This document shows, in pieces, positions 1-5,427 of a stretch of 5,427 bases of DNA. The position numbers and the translations under genes are program-made. Source of the DNA: CANIZL01 sp043788645 (GTDB taxonomy: Bacteria > Verrucomicrobiota > Verrucomicrobiia > Limisphaerales > UBA9464); contig JAYVTS010000149.1 of the NCBI GenBank assembly GCA_043788645.1, forward strand, positions 1 to 5,427. The letters run 5' to 3'. Numbering within the stretch: the first letter of the stretch is position 1; each line of letters starts with the position of its first letter. The notes beneath the pieces are model-generated. The model saw only the letters and a program-made list of their open reading frames with translations. It did no database searches and was not told the origin of the DNA.

Positions 1-266
1 GTGTTGGAACAGTCCTGATCGCAAAACCGCAGAATCAGCCTGCTAAATCAGGTCAATTCGCAGTAAGGCCCGAAGGCATTATGAAATATCCGGGCTAGGG
101 GTTTGGTCGACGAGGACCCATTCGGATTTGGGAACCGCGCGGCCACTGCCATCCAGTGAGAGGCGGGACAGACGGTCAGGGAGACAACTTCAGCGGTGAA
201 ACCACCGCCGTCCTCGTCAGACTTCTCAAGTCGCCGGGAAACGCCTCTGCGTTATCCCACCAATTC

Positions 267-280
267 TTGACCTAGGTCAA
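267..280. promoter_or_regulatory. FNR/NNR/DNR-type operator upstream of norC
   Basis: TTGACCTAGGTCAA is a perfect 14-bp palindrome with half-sites TTGAC and GTCAA separated by 4 bp, matching the CRP/FNR-superfamily pattern TTGAY-N4-RTCAA. Regulators of this group (FNR, NNR/NnrR, DNR) commonly control nor operons in response to low oxygen or NO. The centre at 273.5 lies about 80 bp before the norC GTG. If the site acts at the usual -41.5 position, transcription would start near 315 and leave a leader of roughly 40 nt; a weak -10-like sequence (GATACC) lies at 301-306. Which family member binds cannot be told from the site, and no regulator gene is in the window. Confidence 0.7.
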
Positions 281-338
281 GCCACAACTCGCCACGACGA
301 GATACCGGTAAGCCGTCATATGAATCAACATCTGTCAT

Positions 339-344
339 AAGGGA
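339..344 (+). promoter_or_regulatory. Ribosome binding site of norC
   Basis: AAGGGA lies 9 nt before the GTG codon at 354 and is the nearest purine-rich, anti-16S-like sequence. It supports the GTG start, which also places the expected basic residues and membrane anchor at the N-terminus. It is the clearest Shine-Dalgarno candidate in the cluster; the downstream genes have weak ones or none. Confidence 0.5.
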
Positions 345-353
345 AATTGCACC

Positions 354-1100
354 GTGTTAAGCAAATCACAGGCCCGAACCTTTTTCCTCGGCGGCACCGG
401 ATTGTTCAGCGCGATCTTTGTCGGGTTGAGTATCGACACCCTGCGCCAGATTCCGCAGCTCACCCATGAAGAACGACTCACCGATCAGGTGGTCCGTGGG
501 AAACGAATCTGGGAGGACAATAATTGCATGGGTTGCCACACGCTTTTCGGAGAAGGGGCTTATTACGCGCCCGAATTGACCAAAGTCCTGGAGCGACGGG
601 GCAAACCCTGGATCAAGCTGTTTCTCAAGGATCCGGAAAAAATGTTTCCCGGCGAGCGCCGAATGGTGAACTACCATTTTAATGACGCCCAAACCGAAGA
701 GGTCATCGCATTTCTCGAATGGTGCGGCAACGTCAACCTCCAAGGTTTCCCCGCACCGCCGCCCCTGCGTGGGCTCTTGCGACCGACCACGACGACGGCC
801 ACGAAGGACGGTCCGCCGCCGCCGGAACTATTCCGCACGATCTGTATTGCCTGCCATTCGGTGGGTGGTTTCGGGGGCGTGGTCGGGCCCGCCCTGGATG
901 AAGTTTACAAACGCAAGACCCGCGATGAAATGCTGATCTGGATTGCCGATCCTCAAAAACTCAAACCGGGCACCCCGATGCCGCAGATTGAGATGACCAC
1001 CGCCCAGCGGGAAGAAATCGTCGATTTTCTACTAAATCTCGCCAAACTCCCTCCTCCCCCCGCACCCAAACTTCCAAAAGCCCCGGAATCCTTCGAATGA
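354..1100 (+). CDS. norC: Nitric oxide reductase subunit C, diheme variant with extra C-terminal cytochrome c domain
   Basis: This is the electron-entry subunit of cNOR, anchored in the cytoplasmic membrane with its haem domains in the periplasm. Residues 9-27 form the single N-terminal membrane anchor. The first domain (about 40-130) is classic NorC: haem c site CMGCH at 58-62, then GEGAYYAPEL (66-75), and MFPGERRMVNYHF (97-109), where M104 is the likely axial ligand. Ordinary NorC is about 150 residues and ends soon after this. Here a proline- and threonine-rich linker (133-157) leads to a second cytochrome c domain with CIACH at 164-168, GPALD at 178-182 and KPGTPMP at 204-210, M209 being the likely ligand. 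The protein ends in a proline-rich tail. The reading frame is continuous, so it is a fusion and not two genes. The start is GTG with an AAGGGA upstream. Its TGA overlaps the norB start as ATGA, suggesting translational coupling. The extra haem may act as a built-in electron donor, as in caa3 oxidases; this is inference. Confidence 0.93.
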   Translation: MLSKSQARTFFLGGTGLFSAIFVGLSIDTLRQIPQLTHEERLTDQVVRGKRIWEDNNCMGCHTLFGEGAYYAPELTKVLERRGKPWIKLFLKDPEKMFPGERRMVNYHFNDAQTEEVIAFLEWCGNVNLQGFPAPPPLRGLLRPTTTTATKDGPPPPELFRTICIACHSVGGFGGVVGPALDEVYKRKTRDEMLIWIADPQKLKPGTPMPQIEMTTAQREEIVDFLLNLAKLPPPPAPKLPKAPESFE

Positions 1101-2473
1101 AATTTCAATCTCAAAAGATCGCCTATTGGTTTTTCGCTTCAGCGATGGCGTTACTTTCCCTGCAAATTGTCTACGGGTTTATTATGGGCTTTGCCCGAAT
1201 TGGCTTCGACCAACTCCACCCGTGGATTCCTTTCAACACCGCCCGAGCCGTTCACACGAATCTGCTAGTGGTGTGGCTTCTGTGCGGGTTCATGGGCTCC
1301 GCTTACTATATCATCCCGGAGGAGGCCGACCAAGAATTGGTCTGGCCTTGGCTCGCCAAACTGCAATTAATTACCCTCCTGGTCGTCGGAGTCATCGCCG
1401 TCGGGTGTTACCATTTCAATATCTGGGAAGGACGCAAATTCCTCGAGATACCGCGCCCTCTGGACTATCTGGTAGTGATCAACGTCCTCTGCTTTCTGGC
1501 CAACGTAGGCATGACTCTATGGACCGGAAAGCACCATACAACGACGGCTATTGTGCTCTATATGGGGCTCTTTTTCGCTGCCCTGCTTTATCTCCCAGGA
1601 ATGATTTCGGTAAAGAACCAGACCGTGGATTCATTCTATCGCTGGTGGGTGGTGCATCTCTGGGTGGAAGGTGTCTGGGAACTCATCATGGGAGGCATCC
1701 TTTGTTACCTGCTGATCAAGCTGACGGGGGTGGATCGCGAGGTCATTGAGAAATGGTTATACATCATCGTCGGACTCACCTTTCTCTCCGGAATCCTCGG
1801 CACCGGACACCACTATTATTTTATCGGGGCGCCCCGCTATTGGTTGATTGTCGGCGGGATCTTTTCGGCCCTGGAGCCACTGGCATTCCTCGGCATGGCC
1901 ATTTTTGCCCTGGGCATGGCCAAAAAAGGGGGCCGCAAGCACCCAAACCAAATTGCCCTGACCTGGACGCTGGGCTGCGCAATCATGTCCTTTGTAGGCG
2001 CCGGATTCCTCGGAATGGCCCACACTCTGCCCGCAGTAAACCTTTACACTCACGGCACGTTGATCACCGCCATGCACGCTCACATGGCCTTTTGGGGCGC
2101 GTACGCGATGATTGTTCTAGCCATGATTGCGTATGCGCTTCCCTTGCTCACGGGCCGCAAACTCTGGGACACCGCCCTGGCCAATTGGGCCTTCTGGGCC
2201 AGCAACATTGGGATGACCGGCATGACCGGAGCGCTCGCTGTGGCAGGAATCACCCAGGTCAATCTGGAGCGCCGACTCGGGCTCGATTTTATGGTGGTAC
2301 AGAAGGAAATCCAGGTGCATTTTATCGGGATGCTACTGGCCGCCTCGCTGTTCACGATTGGCATTGGAATGTTTATCGTCGTCTTTTTCCGTCACGGACT
2401 CCCCAGCGACGAAGCGATCGGGGTGGACGTCGCCGAGGTCACGAATATCCAAGCCCAACCCGCGCGGGGTTAA
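1097..2473 (+). CDS. norB: Nitric oxide reductase catalytic subunit B (cNOR large subunit)
   Basis: NorB reduces two NO to N2O at a haem b3/FeB centre in the cytoplasmic membrane. At 458 residues it has the normal length for cNOR and lacks the N-terminal extension of quinol-type NOR. About 12 hydrophobic helices can be traced. All metal ligands are present: H53 and H329 for haem b, H327 for haem b3, and H187, H238 and H239 for FeB. The conserved glutamates E191 (in HLWVEGVWE) and E260 (in SALEPL) match Pseudomonas aeruginosa Glu211 and Glu280. Two departures stand out when compared with my recollection of the P. aeruginosa sequence: the periplasmic loop before GRKFLE is about 14 residues shorter, and the calcium-ligand Glu135 position is K114, while E117 keeps the Glu138 position. 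The ATG overlaps the norC stop (ATGA), with only a weak GGAA 8 nt upstream. norQ follows after 30 nt. Confidence 0.97.
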   Translation: MKFQSQKIAYWFFASAMALLSLQIVYGFIMGFARIGFDQLHPWIPFNTARAVHTNLLVVWLLCGFMGSAYYIIPEEADQELVWPWLAKLQLITLLVVGVIAVGCYHFNIWEGRKFLEIPRPLDYLVVINVLCFLANVGMTLWTGKHHTTTAIVLYMGLFFAALLYLPGMISVKNQTVDSFYRWWVVHLWVEGVWELIMGGILCYLLIKLTGVDREVIEKWLYIIVGLTFLSGILGTGHHYYFIGAPRYWLIVGGIFSALEPLAFLGMAIFALGMAKKGGRKHPNQIALTWTLGCAIMSFVGAGFLGMAHTLPAVNLYTHGTLITAMHAHMAFWGAYAMIVLAMIAYALPLLTGRKLWDTALANWAFWASNIGMTGMTGALAVAGITQVNLERRLGLDFMVVQKEIQVHFIGMLLAASLFTIGIGMFIVVFFRHGLPSDEAIGVDVAEVTNIQAQPARG

Positions 2474-2503
2474 TACGATCTGATCCCATCTCGCCACCCT
2501 ATT

Positions 2504-3274
2504 ATGTCGGTTTTTTACCTCCCCATTGCCAAGGAAGAGGAGATCTTCCAGCACGCTTGGGAAGCGCGGTTGCCGCTCATGGTCAAGGGGCCAACGGGCT
2601 GTGGAAAAACCCGGTTTATTCATCATATGGCCGAACGGTTGGGGCTGAATTTGGTGACCGTTTCCTGCAACGAAGACACCTCGGCGACGGATCTATTGGG
2701 GCGACATTTGCTGATCGGCGGAGAGACCCGCTGGGTGGACGGACCCGTGACCCGCGCCGTTCGGGCAGGATCGCTTTTATATCTGGATGAAATCGCGGAA
2801 GCGCGCGCCGACGCACTGGTGGTCATCCATTCGCTCACAGACCATCGACGTGAGCTCTTCCTCGATCGCACTGGCGAAAATCTGGCGGCCCCCAATTCGT
2901 TCATGATGATCGTGAGCTATAATCCAGGGTATCAACGCAGTCTGCGGGAATTGAAACCTTCCACTCGGCAGCGTTTTATTTCGCTGAACTTTACGCATCC
3001 GCCCGAAGCGATGGAGGTTCAAATTGTCGTCGCGGAATCTGGCGCGGACCCATCCACCGCGCGACGTCTGGTGCAGATCGGTCGGAAGATACGCAACTTG
3101 CATGAGCTTTCTTTGATGGAAACAGCCTCGACCCGGCTCTTGATTTCAGGGGCCAAATTGATTGCCAGAGGTGTCCCCCCACGCCTGGCGTGCATCACCG
3201 CCATTGCCGAACCGCTCACCGACGACCCCGATGCCCTGGGAGCACTGCGGCAGCTGATCGAGGTTTCTATCTAG
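2504..3274 (+). CDS. norQ: NorQ, MoxR-type AAA+ ATPase for NO reductase activation
   Basis: NorQ belongs to the CbbQ/NirQ/NorQ branch of MoxR AAA+ ATPases and works in the cytoplasm with the VWA protein NorD; in Paracoccus the pair is needed for the FeB centre of NorB. Its 256 residues are close to the usual 260-270. Visible motifs are Walker A GPTGCGKT (29-36), Walker B LLYLDEI (91-97, with D95 and E96), sensor-1 N140 in SYNPGYQ, and the arginine-finger region STRQRF (153-158, R155 and R157). The helical C-terminal part contains STRLLISGAKLI, typical of this family. The sequence CNEDTSATDLLGR (55-67) is also characteristic. The start is the first in-frame ATG and begins a normal NorQ N-terminus, although no Shine-Dalgarno sequence precedes it. 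It sits 30 nt after norB and is probably co-transcribed. NirQ and CbbQ are close relatives, but the norB and norD neighbours settle the name. Confidence 0.95.
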   Translation: MSVFYLPIAKEEEIFQHAWEARLPLMVKGPTGCGKTRFIHHMAERLGLNLVTVSCNEDTSATDLLGRHLLIGGETRWVDGPVTRAVRAGSLLYLDEIAEARADALVVIHSLTDHRRELFLDRTGENLAAPNSFMMIVSYNPGYQRSLRELKPSTRQRFISLNFTHPPEAMEVQIVVAESGADPSTARRLVQIGRKIRNLHELSLMETASTRLLISGAKLIARGVPPRLACITAIAEPLTDDPDALGALRQLIEVSI

Positions 3275-3295
3275 TCTTTCGCAATACTAGTTTTT
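3271..3295 (+). terminator. Weak hairpin plus T5 at the norQ stop, possible attenuator
   Basis: CTAGT (3271-3275) and ACTAG (3286-3290) are exact inverted repeats with a 10-nt loop, directly followed by TTTTT (3291-3295). This has the form of an intrinsic terminator, but the stem is only 5 bp and AT-rich, so at best it would stop some transcripts. The left arm overlaps the norQ TAG. It could lower expression of the downstream GYD gene and norD relative to norCBQ, or be chance. Confidence 0.25.
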
Positions 3296-3298
3296 CCA

Positions 3299-3314
3299 GG
3301 TTCATATTAGAACC
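3299..3314. repeat. Small perfect inverted repeat in the norQ-GYD gap
   Basis: GGTTC (3299-3303) and GAACC (3310-3314) form a perfect 5-bp stem around the loop ATATTA. It lies 25 nt before the ATG of the GYD gene, in the AT-rich gap, and no T-run follows. It could be an RNA processing or stability hairpin, or a small protein-binding palindrome. A stem this short may also be chance. Confidence 0.25.
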
Positions 3315-3339
3315 AAATAAACAGACAAAAATTGTTATT

Positions 3340-3627
3340 ATGCCCACCTATATCAGCCTGCTTCGGTTCACCGATCAAGGCGCCAAAGTGATCCGCAAAT
3401 CTGCCACTAGGGCCGCGCTCTTTGATCGTGCGGCAAAGAAGGCCGGAGTTCAAGTGGTCGGCCAATACTGGATGTTCGGTAAATATGATGGTCTATTAAT
3501 CCTAAGCGCCGACCGCGAGGAACAGGCCTTGCATTGCCTGACTGAACTGGCGGCCGCGGGCAACGTCCGGCCGATGACGATGCCAGCTTTTGACCTGAAG
3601 GCGTTTGCGGCGTTGACCGGCAAGTAG
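3340..3627 (+). CDS. Small GYD-domain protein of unknown function
   Basis: This 95-residue soluble protein has no signal peptide or membrane segment. It matches the pattern of the GYD family, small ferredoxin-like-fold proteins mostly of unknown function: an N-terminal strand PTYISLLRFTDQGAK (2-16), a helix with KSATRAALFDRAAKKAG (20-36), a strand VVGQYWMFGKYDGLLIL (39-55) carrying the GxYD signature at 47-50, and a second helix around 60-74 before VRPMTMPAF. The frame stays open upstream into norQ, but the match to the family begins at this ATG, so a longer start inside norQ is not credible. No Shine-Dalgarno sequence is seen; the 65 nt before the ATG are AT-rich and carry two small hairpins. 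It lies between norQ and norD on the same strand. Co-expression with NO reductase is likely, but a role in assembly or as a small ligand- or metal-binding accessory protein is speculation. Confidence 0.85.
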   Translation: MPTYISLLRFTDQGAKVIRKSATRAALFDRAAKKAGVQVVGQYWMFGKYDGLLILSADREEQALHCLTELAAAGNVRPMTMPAFDLKAFAALTGK

Positions 3628-3681
3628 ACGTTGCGTTCGGCAAGAGGGGAGGGACCTCGCGCCCCCCGTCTGGATTCGCCC

Positions 3682-5388
3682 ATGCTCGACTGGGAAGAAA
3701 ACCTGTTCCTGGGATTGAAGGCGCTTTATCGCCGGGTGATCGTGCGCCCGGACGAGGTTCGGCGCGCGCGCGTTCGGGCCACCTTGGCGCAACATCGCGG
3801 GTCCCTGTTGCTCGTGGCCCGGATGATCATCCGACGTCCCGTGGAGCTTTTCGAAACCAGCAATCCGGTGCTCTGTGATCAGGATCGTATATTCCTGCCT
3901 CGCGAGTTCTCCCTGGCCAGCTCCCGTGGTGGGAATTGCCGCCTCTATGAATTGAAAACCCTGATCGGCGCCCTTGCACTCCGCGAGCGCTGGTCCCGGC
4001 AAGTTTCACCGTTGGCTCAGTTGGTTACCCGGTGCCGGGATGAATTTCCCCATCTCGAGGAGAAAATTCACGAACTCGTGTCGGAGCTCGGAACGGCCAC
4101 CAGCTTTTGGGAATCCCTGGGAGAACTGCCCGACGGACGCGCGCGGACCGATGAATCGGGCCGGGCCACGATTCAATGCCCCGGGGTCGAATCCGGCGAA
4201 GGCCCCACCACCGAGCTGGAAGGCCAGGGACAAACCCACGTCACGGAGTTGGCACCCCAGGACGACGATGGTCCCGGAGCCGATCTGCCGATGCACACGT
4301 TCGAGAAAGTGGAAACCCTCGAGGAATACTCGGGCGAGAGTCGGAAATCCGACGCGGACGATGAACTTGCGGAGCACGAGGAAGCGCTTCAAGAGCTGAA
4401 CATGAGTCAGGTGATGCGTTCCTCCGAACGTCCGCGCTCCATCTACCGAAGCGATCTAATCCTGGACGGTCCCGGGTTCGAAACCAACGAAATCAGCCCT
4501 AGTGTGGGTCTCCCCTATCCAGAATGGGATTATCGGAAAAGAAAACATCGTCTTAATTGGTGCCTGGTTCAACCTCACTCCGTCGCGATCAGTGATCCCG
4601 CCTGGGAAGCCGACGTGCGTCGCCGTCACCAACGACTTATCCGGCAACTTCAGCGCCAATTGGCCACGTTAATCTCTGACTGGCTCCACCTGAAGCGGCA
4701 GAAAGTCGGAAGCGAATTTGATCTCAATGCTGTGGTGGAATCGGAGGTTGACCGGCGTAGCGGCCATACCCCCACGGAATCCATTTATCAGGATCGCCGC
4801 CGTGACCTCCATGATCTCGCCCTCCTGATTCTGCTCGATCAAAGCTATTCCACGGAAGCCTGGTTGAACAACCAACGCGTGCTGGATATCATTCGTGAAA
4901 CGGTTTTCTGCGTCGGCGAAGTCCTTCACGATTGCCTTCCCCGTTTTGCCGTTGCGGGGTTCTCCTCCAACACCCGGCGAGCCTGCCGATTTGATATCGT
5001 GAAGGATTTCAACACGCCCTGGCCGTTGGCAAGAGGCCGTCTCGGATCACTGCTCCCCTGCGGCTACACCCGCATCGGACCGGCGTTACGTCATGGCCAG
5101 GAACTACTGGCGAGGGAGAATTCGGCGCACAAAACCGTGGTCCTGATCACGGACGGCCGTCCCTGCGACTACGATCGTTATGAAGGCGCCTATGGAATCC
5201 ATGACGTCCGCCATGCCCTCGAAACCGGTCGTCAACAGGGCATTCAATCTTACGCGTTTGCCGTGGAAAAGCGGGCCGCTGAATACTTCCCACAAATGTT
5301 CACCCAACACCATTACGATATCGTCCCAAATCCGACCCGGCTAGCTCAGATCCTGTGTAAGCGCTTTGCCAACTGGATGACCGACTGA
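3682..5388 (+). CDS. norD: NorD, VWA-domain NO reductase activation protein
   Basis: NorD is the cytoplasmic partner of NorQ in activating cNOR. I chose the ATG at 3682 (568 residues), because MLDWEENLFLGL resembles the usual NorD N-terminus. A TTG at 3631 would add 17 residues that do not look like NorD. A purine-rich AGAGGGGAGGGA at 3643-3654 is too far from the ATG to be a normal ribosome site. The N-terminal 150 residues are the family-specific region. An acidic, low-complexity stretch follows (about 150-240, rich in D and E, densest at 187-239), then the NorD hallmark YPEWDY at 279-284. The C-terminal VWA domain (about 378-565) has an intact MIDAS: DQSYS at 386-390 (DxSxS), T463 in CGYTRIG, and D491 in ITDGRP. 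Length is slightly below the usual 600 or so. It begins 54 nt after the GYD gene, so NorQ and NorD are separated by an extra gene. Confidence 0.94.
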   Translation: MLDWEENLFLGLKALYRRVIVRPDEVRRARVRATLAQHRGSLLLVARMIIRRPVELFETSNPVLCDQDRIFLPREFSLASSRGGNCRLYELKTLIGALALRERWSRQVSPLAQLVTRCRDEFPHLEEKIHELVSELGTATSFWESLGELPDGRARTDESGRATIQCPGVESGEGPTTELEGQGQTHVTELAPQDDDGPGADLPMHTFEKVETLEEYSGESRKSDADDELAEHEEALQELNMSQVMRSSERPRSIYRSDLILDGPGFETNEISPSVGLPYPEWDYRKRKHRLNWCLVQPHSVAISDPAWEADVRRRHQRLIRQLQRQLATLISDWLHLKRQKVGSEFDLNAVVESEVDRRSGHTPTESIYQDRRRDLHDLALLILLDQSYSTEAWLNNQRVLDIIRETVFCVGEVLHDCLPRFAVAGFSSNTRRACRFDIVKDFNTPWPLARGRLGSLLPCGYTRIGPALRHGQELLARENSAHKTVVLITDGRPCDYDRYEGAYGIHDVRHALETGRQQGIQSYAFAVEKRAAEYFPQMFTQHHYDIVPNPTRLAQILCKRFANWMTD

Positions 5389-5427
5389 AGCAATTCTCGA
5401 AAAGCATTGGATGTCTCCCGGCCTCCA
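5389..5427. other. Short 3' flank after norD
   Basis: Thirty-nine bases after the norD TGA show no hairpin with a T-run and no ribosome site. An ATG at 5412 opens a frame to the window edge, but five codons cannot be judged. Whether the operon continues, for example with norE or norF, cannot be told. Confidence 0.4.

Larger units (their letters stand above)
1..353. other. Upstream non-coding region of the nor cluster
   Basis: No convincing gene is seen on either strand in these 353 bases. Frame 3 is open from the left edge to a TAG at 96-98 (about 31 codons) and again from 99 to a TAG at 273-275, but neither stretch resembles a family I know and both are short enough to arise by chance. The first could be the tail of a gene lying mostly outside the window. 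An imperfect inverted repeat lies at 32-59 without a following T-run. The only well-supported element is the FNR-type palindrome at 267-280, so the part from about 265 onward is best read as the promoter and 5' leader of norC. Confidence 0.6.

Noticed and set aside
3..98. Open frame entering from the left edge, possible tail of an upstream gene
   Set aside because: About 31 codons, no recognisable motif, and short enough to be open by chance.
315..339. Direct repeat GTCATA at 315-320 and 334-339 in the norC leader
   Set aside because: Six bases repeated once is within chance expectation, and it matches no operator I know.
366..743. 125-codon minus-strand open frame opposite norC
   Set aside because: It lies wholly within norC, whose frame carries unmistakable haem c motifs. 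The antisense translation resembles no known family.
1097..2473. Quinol-dependent NOR (qNOR/NorZ) as an alternative identity for norB
   Set aside because: The protein lacks the long N-terminal extension of qNOR and is preceded by a separate norC, so it is the cNOR type.
1753..2790. 345-codon plus-strand open frame spanning the norB end and norQ start
   Set aside because: It is an out-of-frame shadow of two strongly supported genes. Its translation is rich in Arg, His, Pro and Gly with no domain pattern, as expected from reading GC-rich genes in the wrong frame.
3190..3339. Longer N-terminus for the GYD protein starting inside norQ
   Set aside because: The extra 50 residues would overlap norQ by about 85 nt and do not belong to the GYD fold. 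The family match starts exactly at the ATG at 3340.
3631..3681. TTG start giving a 17-residue longer NorD
   Set aside because: The extension (rich in Arg, Gly and Pro) is unlike NorD N-termini, and no ribosome site precedes the TTG. The ATG at 3682 begins a family-like sequence. Not fully excluded.
3502..4002. 166-codon minus-strand open frame across the GYD-norD junction
   Set aside because: It is antisense to two recognised coding regions, with no ribosome site or family resemblance.
1..5427. CRISPR array, tRNA, rRNA, insertion sequence or prophage elements
   Set aside because: No spaced repeats, tRNA-like cloverleaf, transposase or terminal inverted repeats were seen. The window is nearly filled by one metabolic operon.

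Overview
The window holds one co-directional (+ strand) denitrification cluster for a cytochrome c-dependent nitric oxide reductase (cNOR), in the order norC - norB - norQ - small GYD-domain gene - norD. All five genes look intact. The DNA is moderately GC-rich. The organism is a bacterium able to detoxify or respire NO. Its phylum cannot be fixed from the sequence. The diheme NorC, the NorB loop and calcium-site differences from the Pseudomonas enzyme, the inserted GYD gene and the lack of Shine-Dalgarno sequences at most internal starts hint at a lineage outside the classical proteobacterial denitrifiers, perhaps Verrucomicrobiota or a neighbouring phylum. That is inference only.

Layout: positions 1-353 hold no convincing gene. 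They carry a perfect FNR/NNR-family palindrome (TTGAC-N4-GTCAA, 267-280) suitably placed to drive the cluster. norC (354-1100, GTG start) encodes a membrane-anchored cytochrome c with a second, C-terminal cytochrome c domain not found in ordinary NorC. norB (1097-2473) overlaps it by ATGA and encodes the 12-helix catalytic subunit with all haem and FeB ligands. norQ (2504-3274) encodes a MoxR-type AAA+ ATPase. A 65-nt AT-rich gap with two small hairpins separates it from a 95-residue GYD-domain gene (3340-3627). norD (start probably 3682, end 5388) encodes the VWA/MIDAS partner of NorQ. The last 39 nt hold nothing recognisable.

Working together: NorC and NorB form the enzyme that reduces 2 NO to N2O, with electrons entering through c haems on NorC. 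NorQ and NorD form the ATPase/VWA pair that activates NorB, known in Paracoccus to be needed for the non-haem FeB centre. The GYD protein has no assigned role; its position between the two activation genes suggests a link to the same process. norE, norF and a regulator gene are not in the window.

The most interesting points are the fused diheme NorC, a Glu-to-Lys change at the NorB position that binds the bridging calcium in the Pseudomonas enzyme, and the GYD gene set inside the norQ-norD pair.
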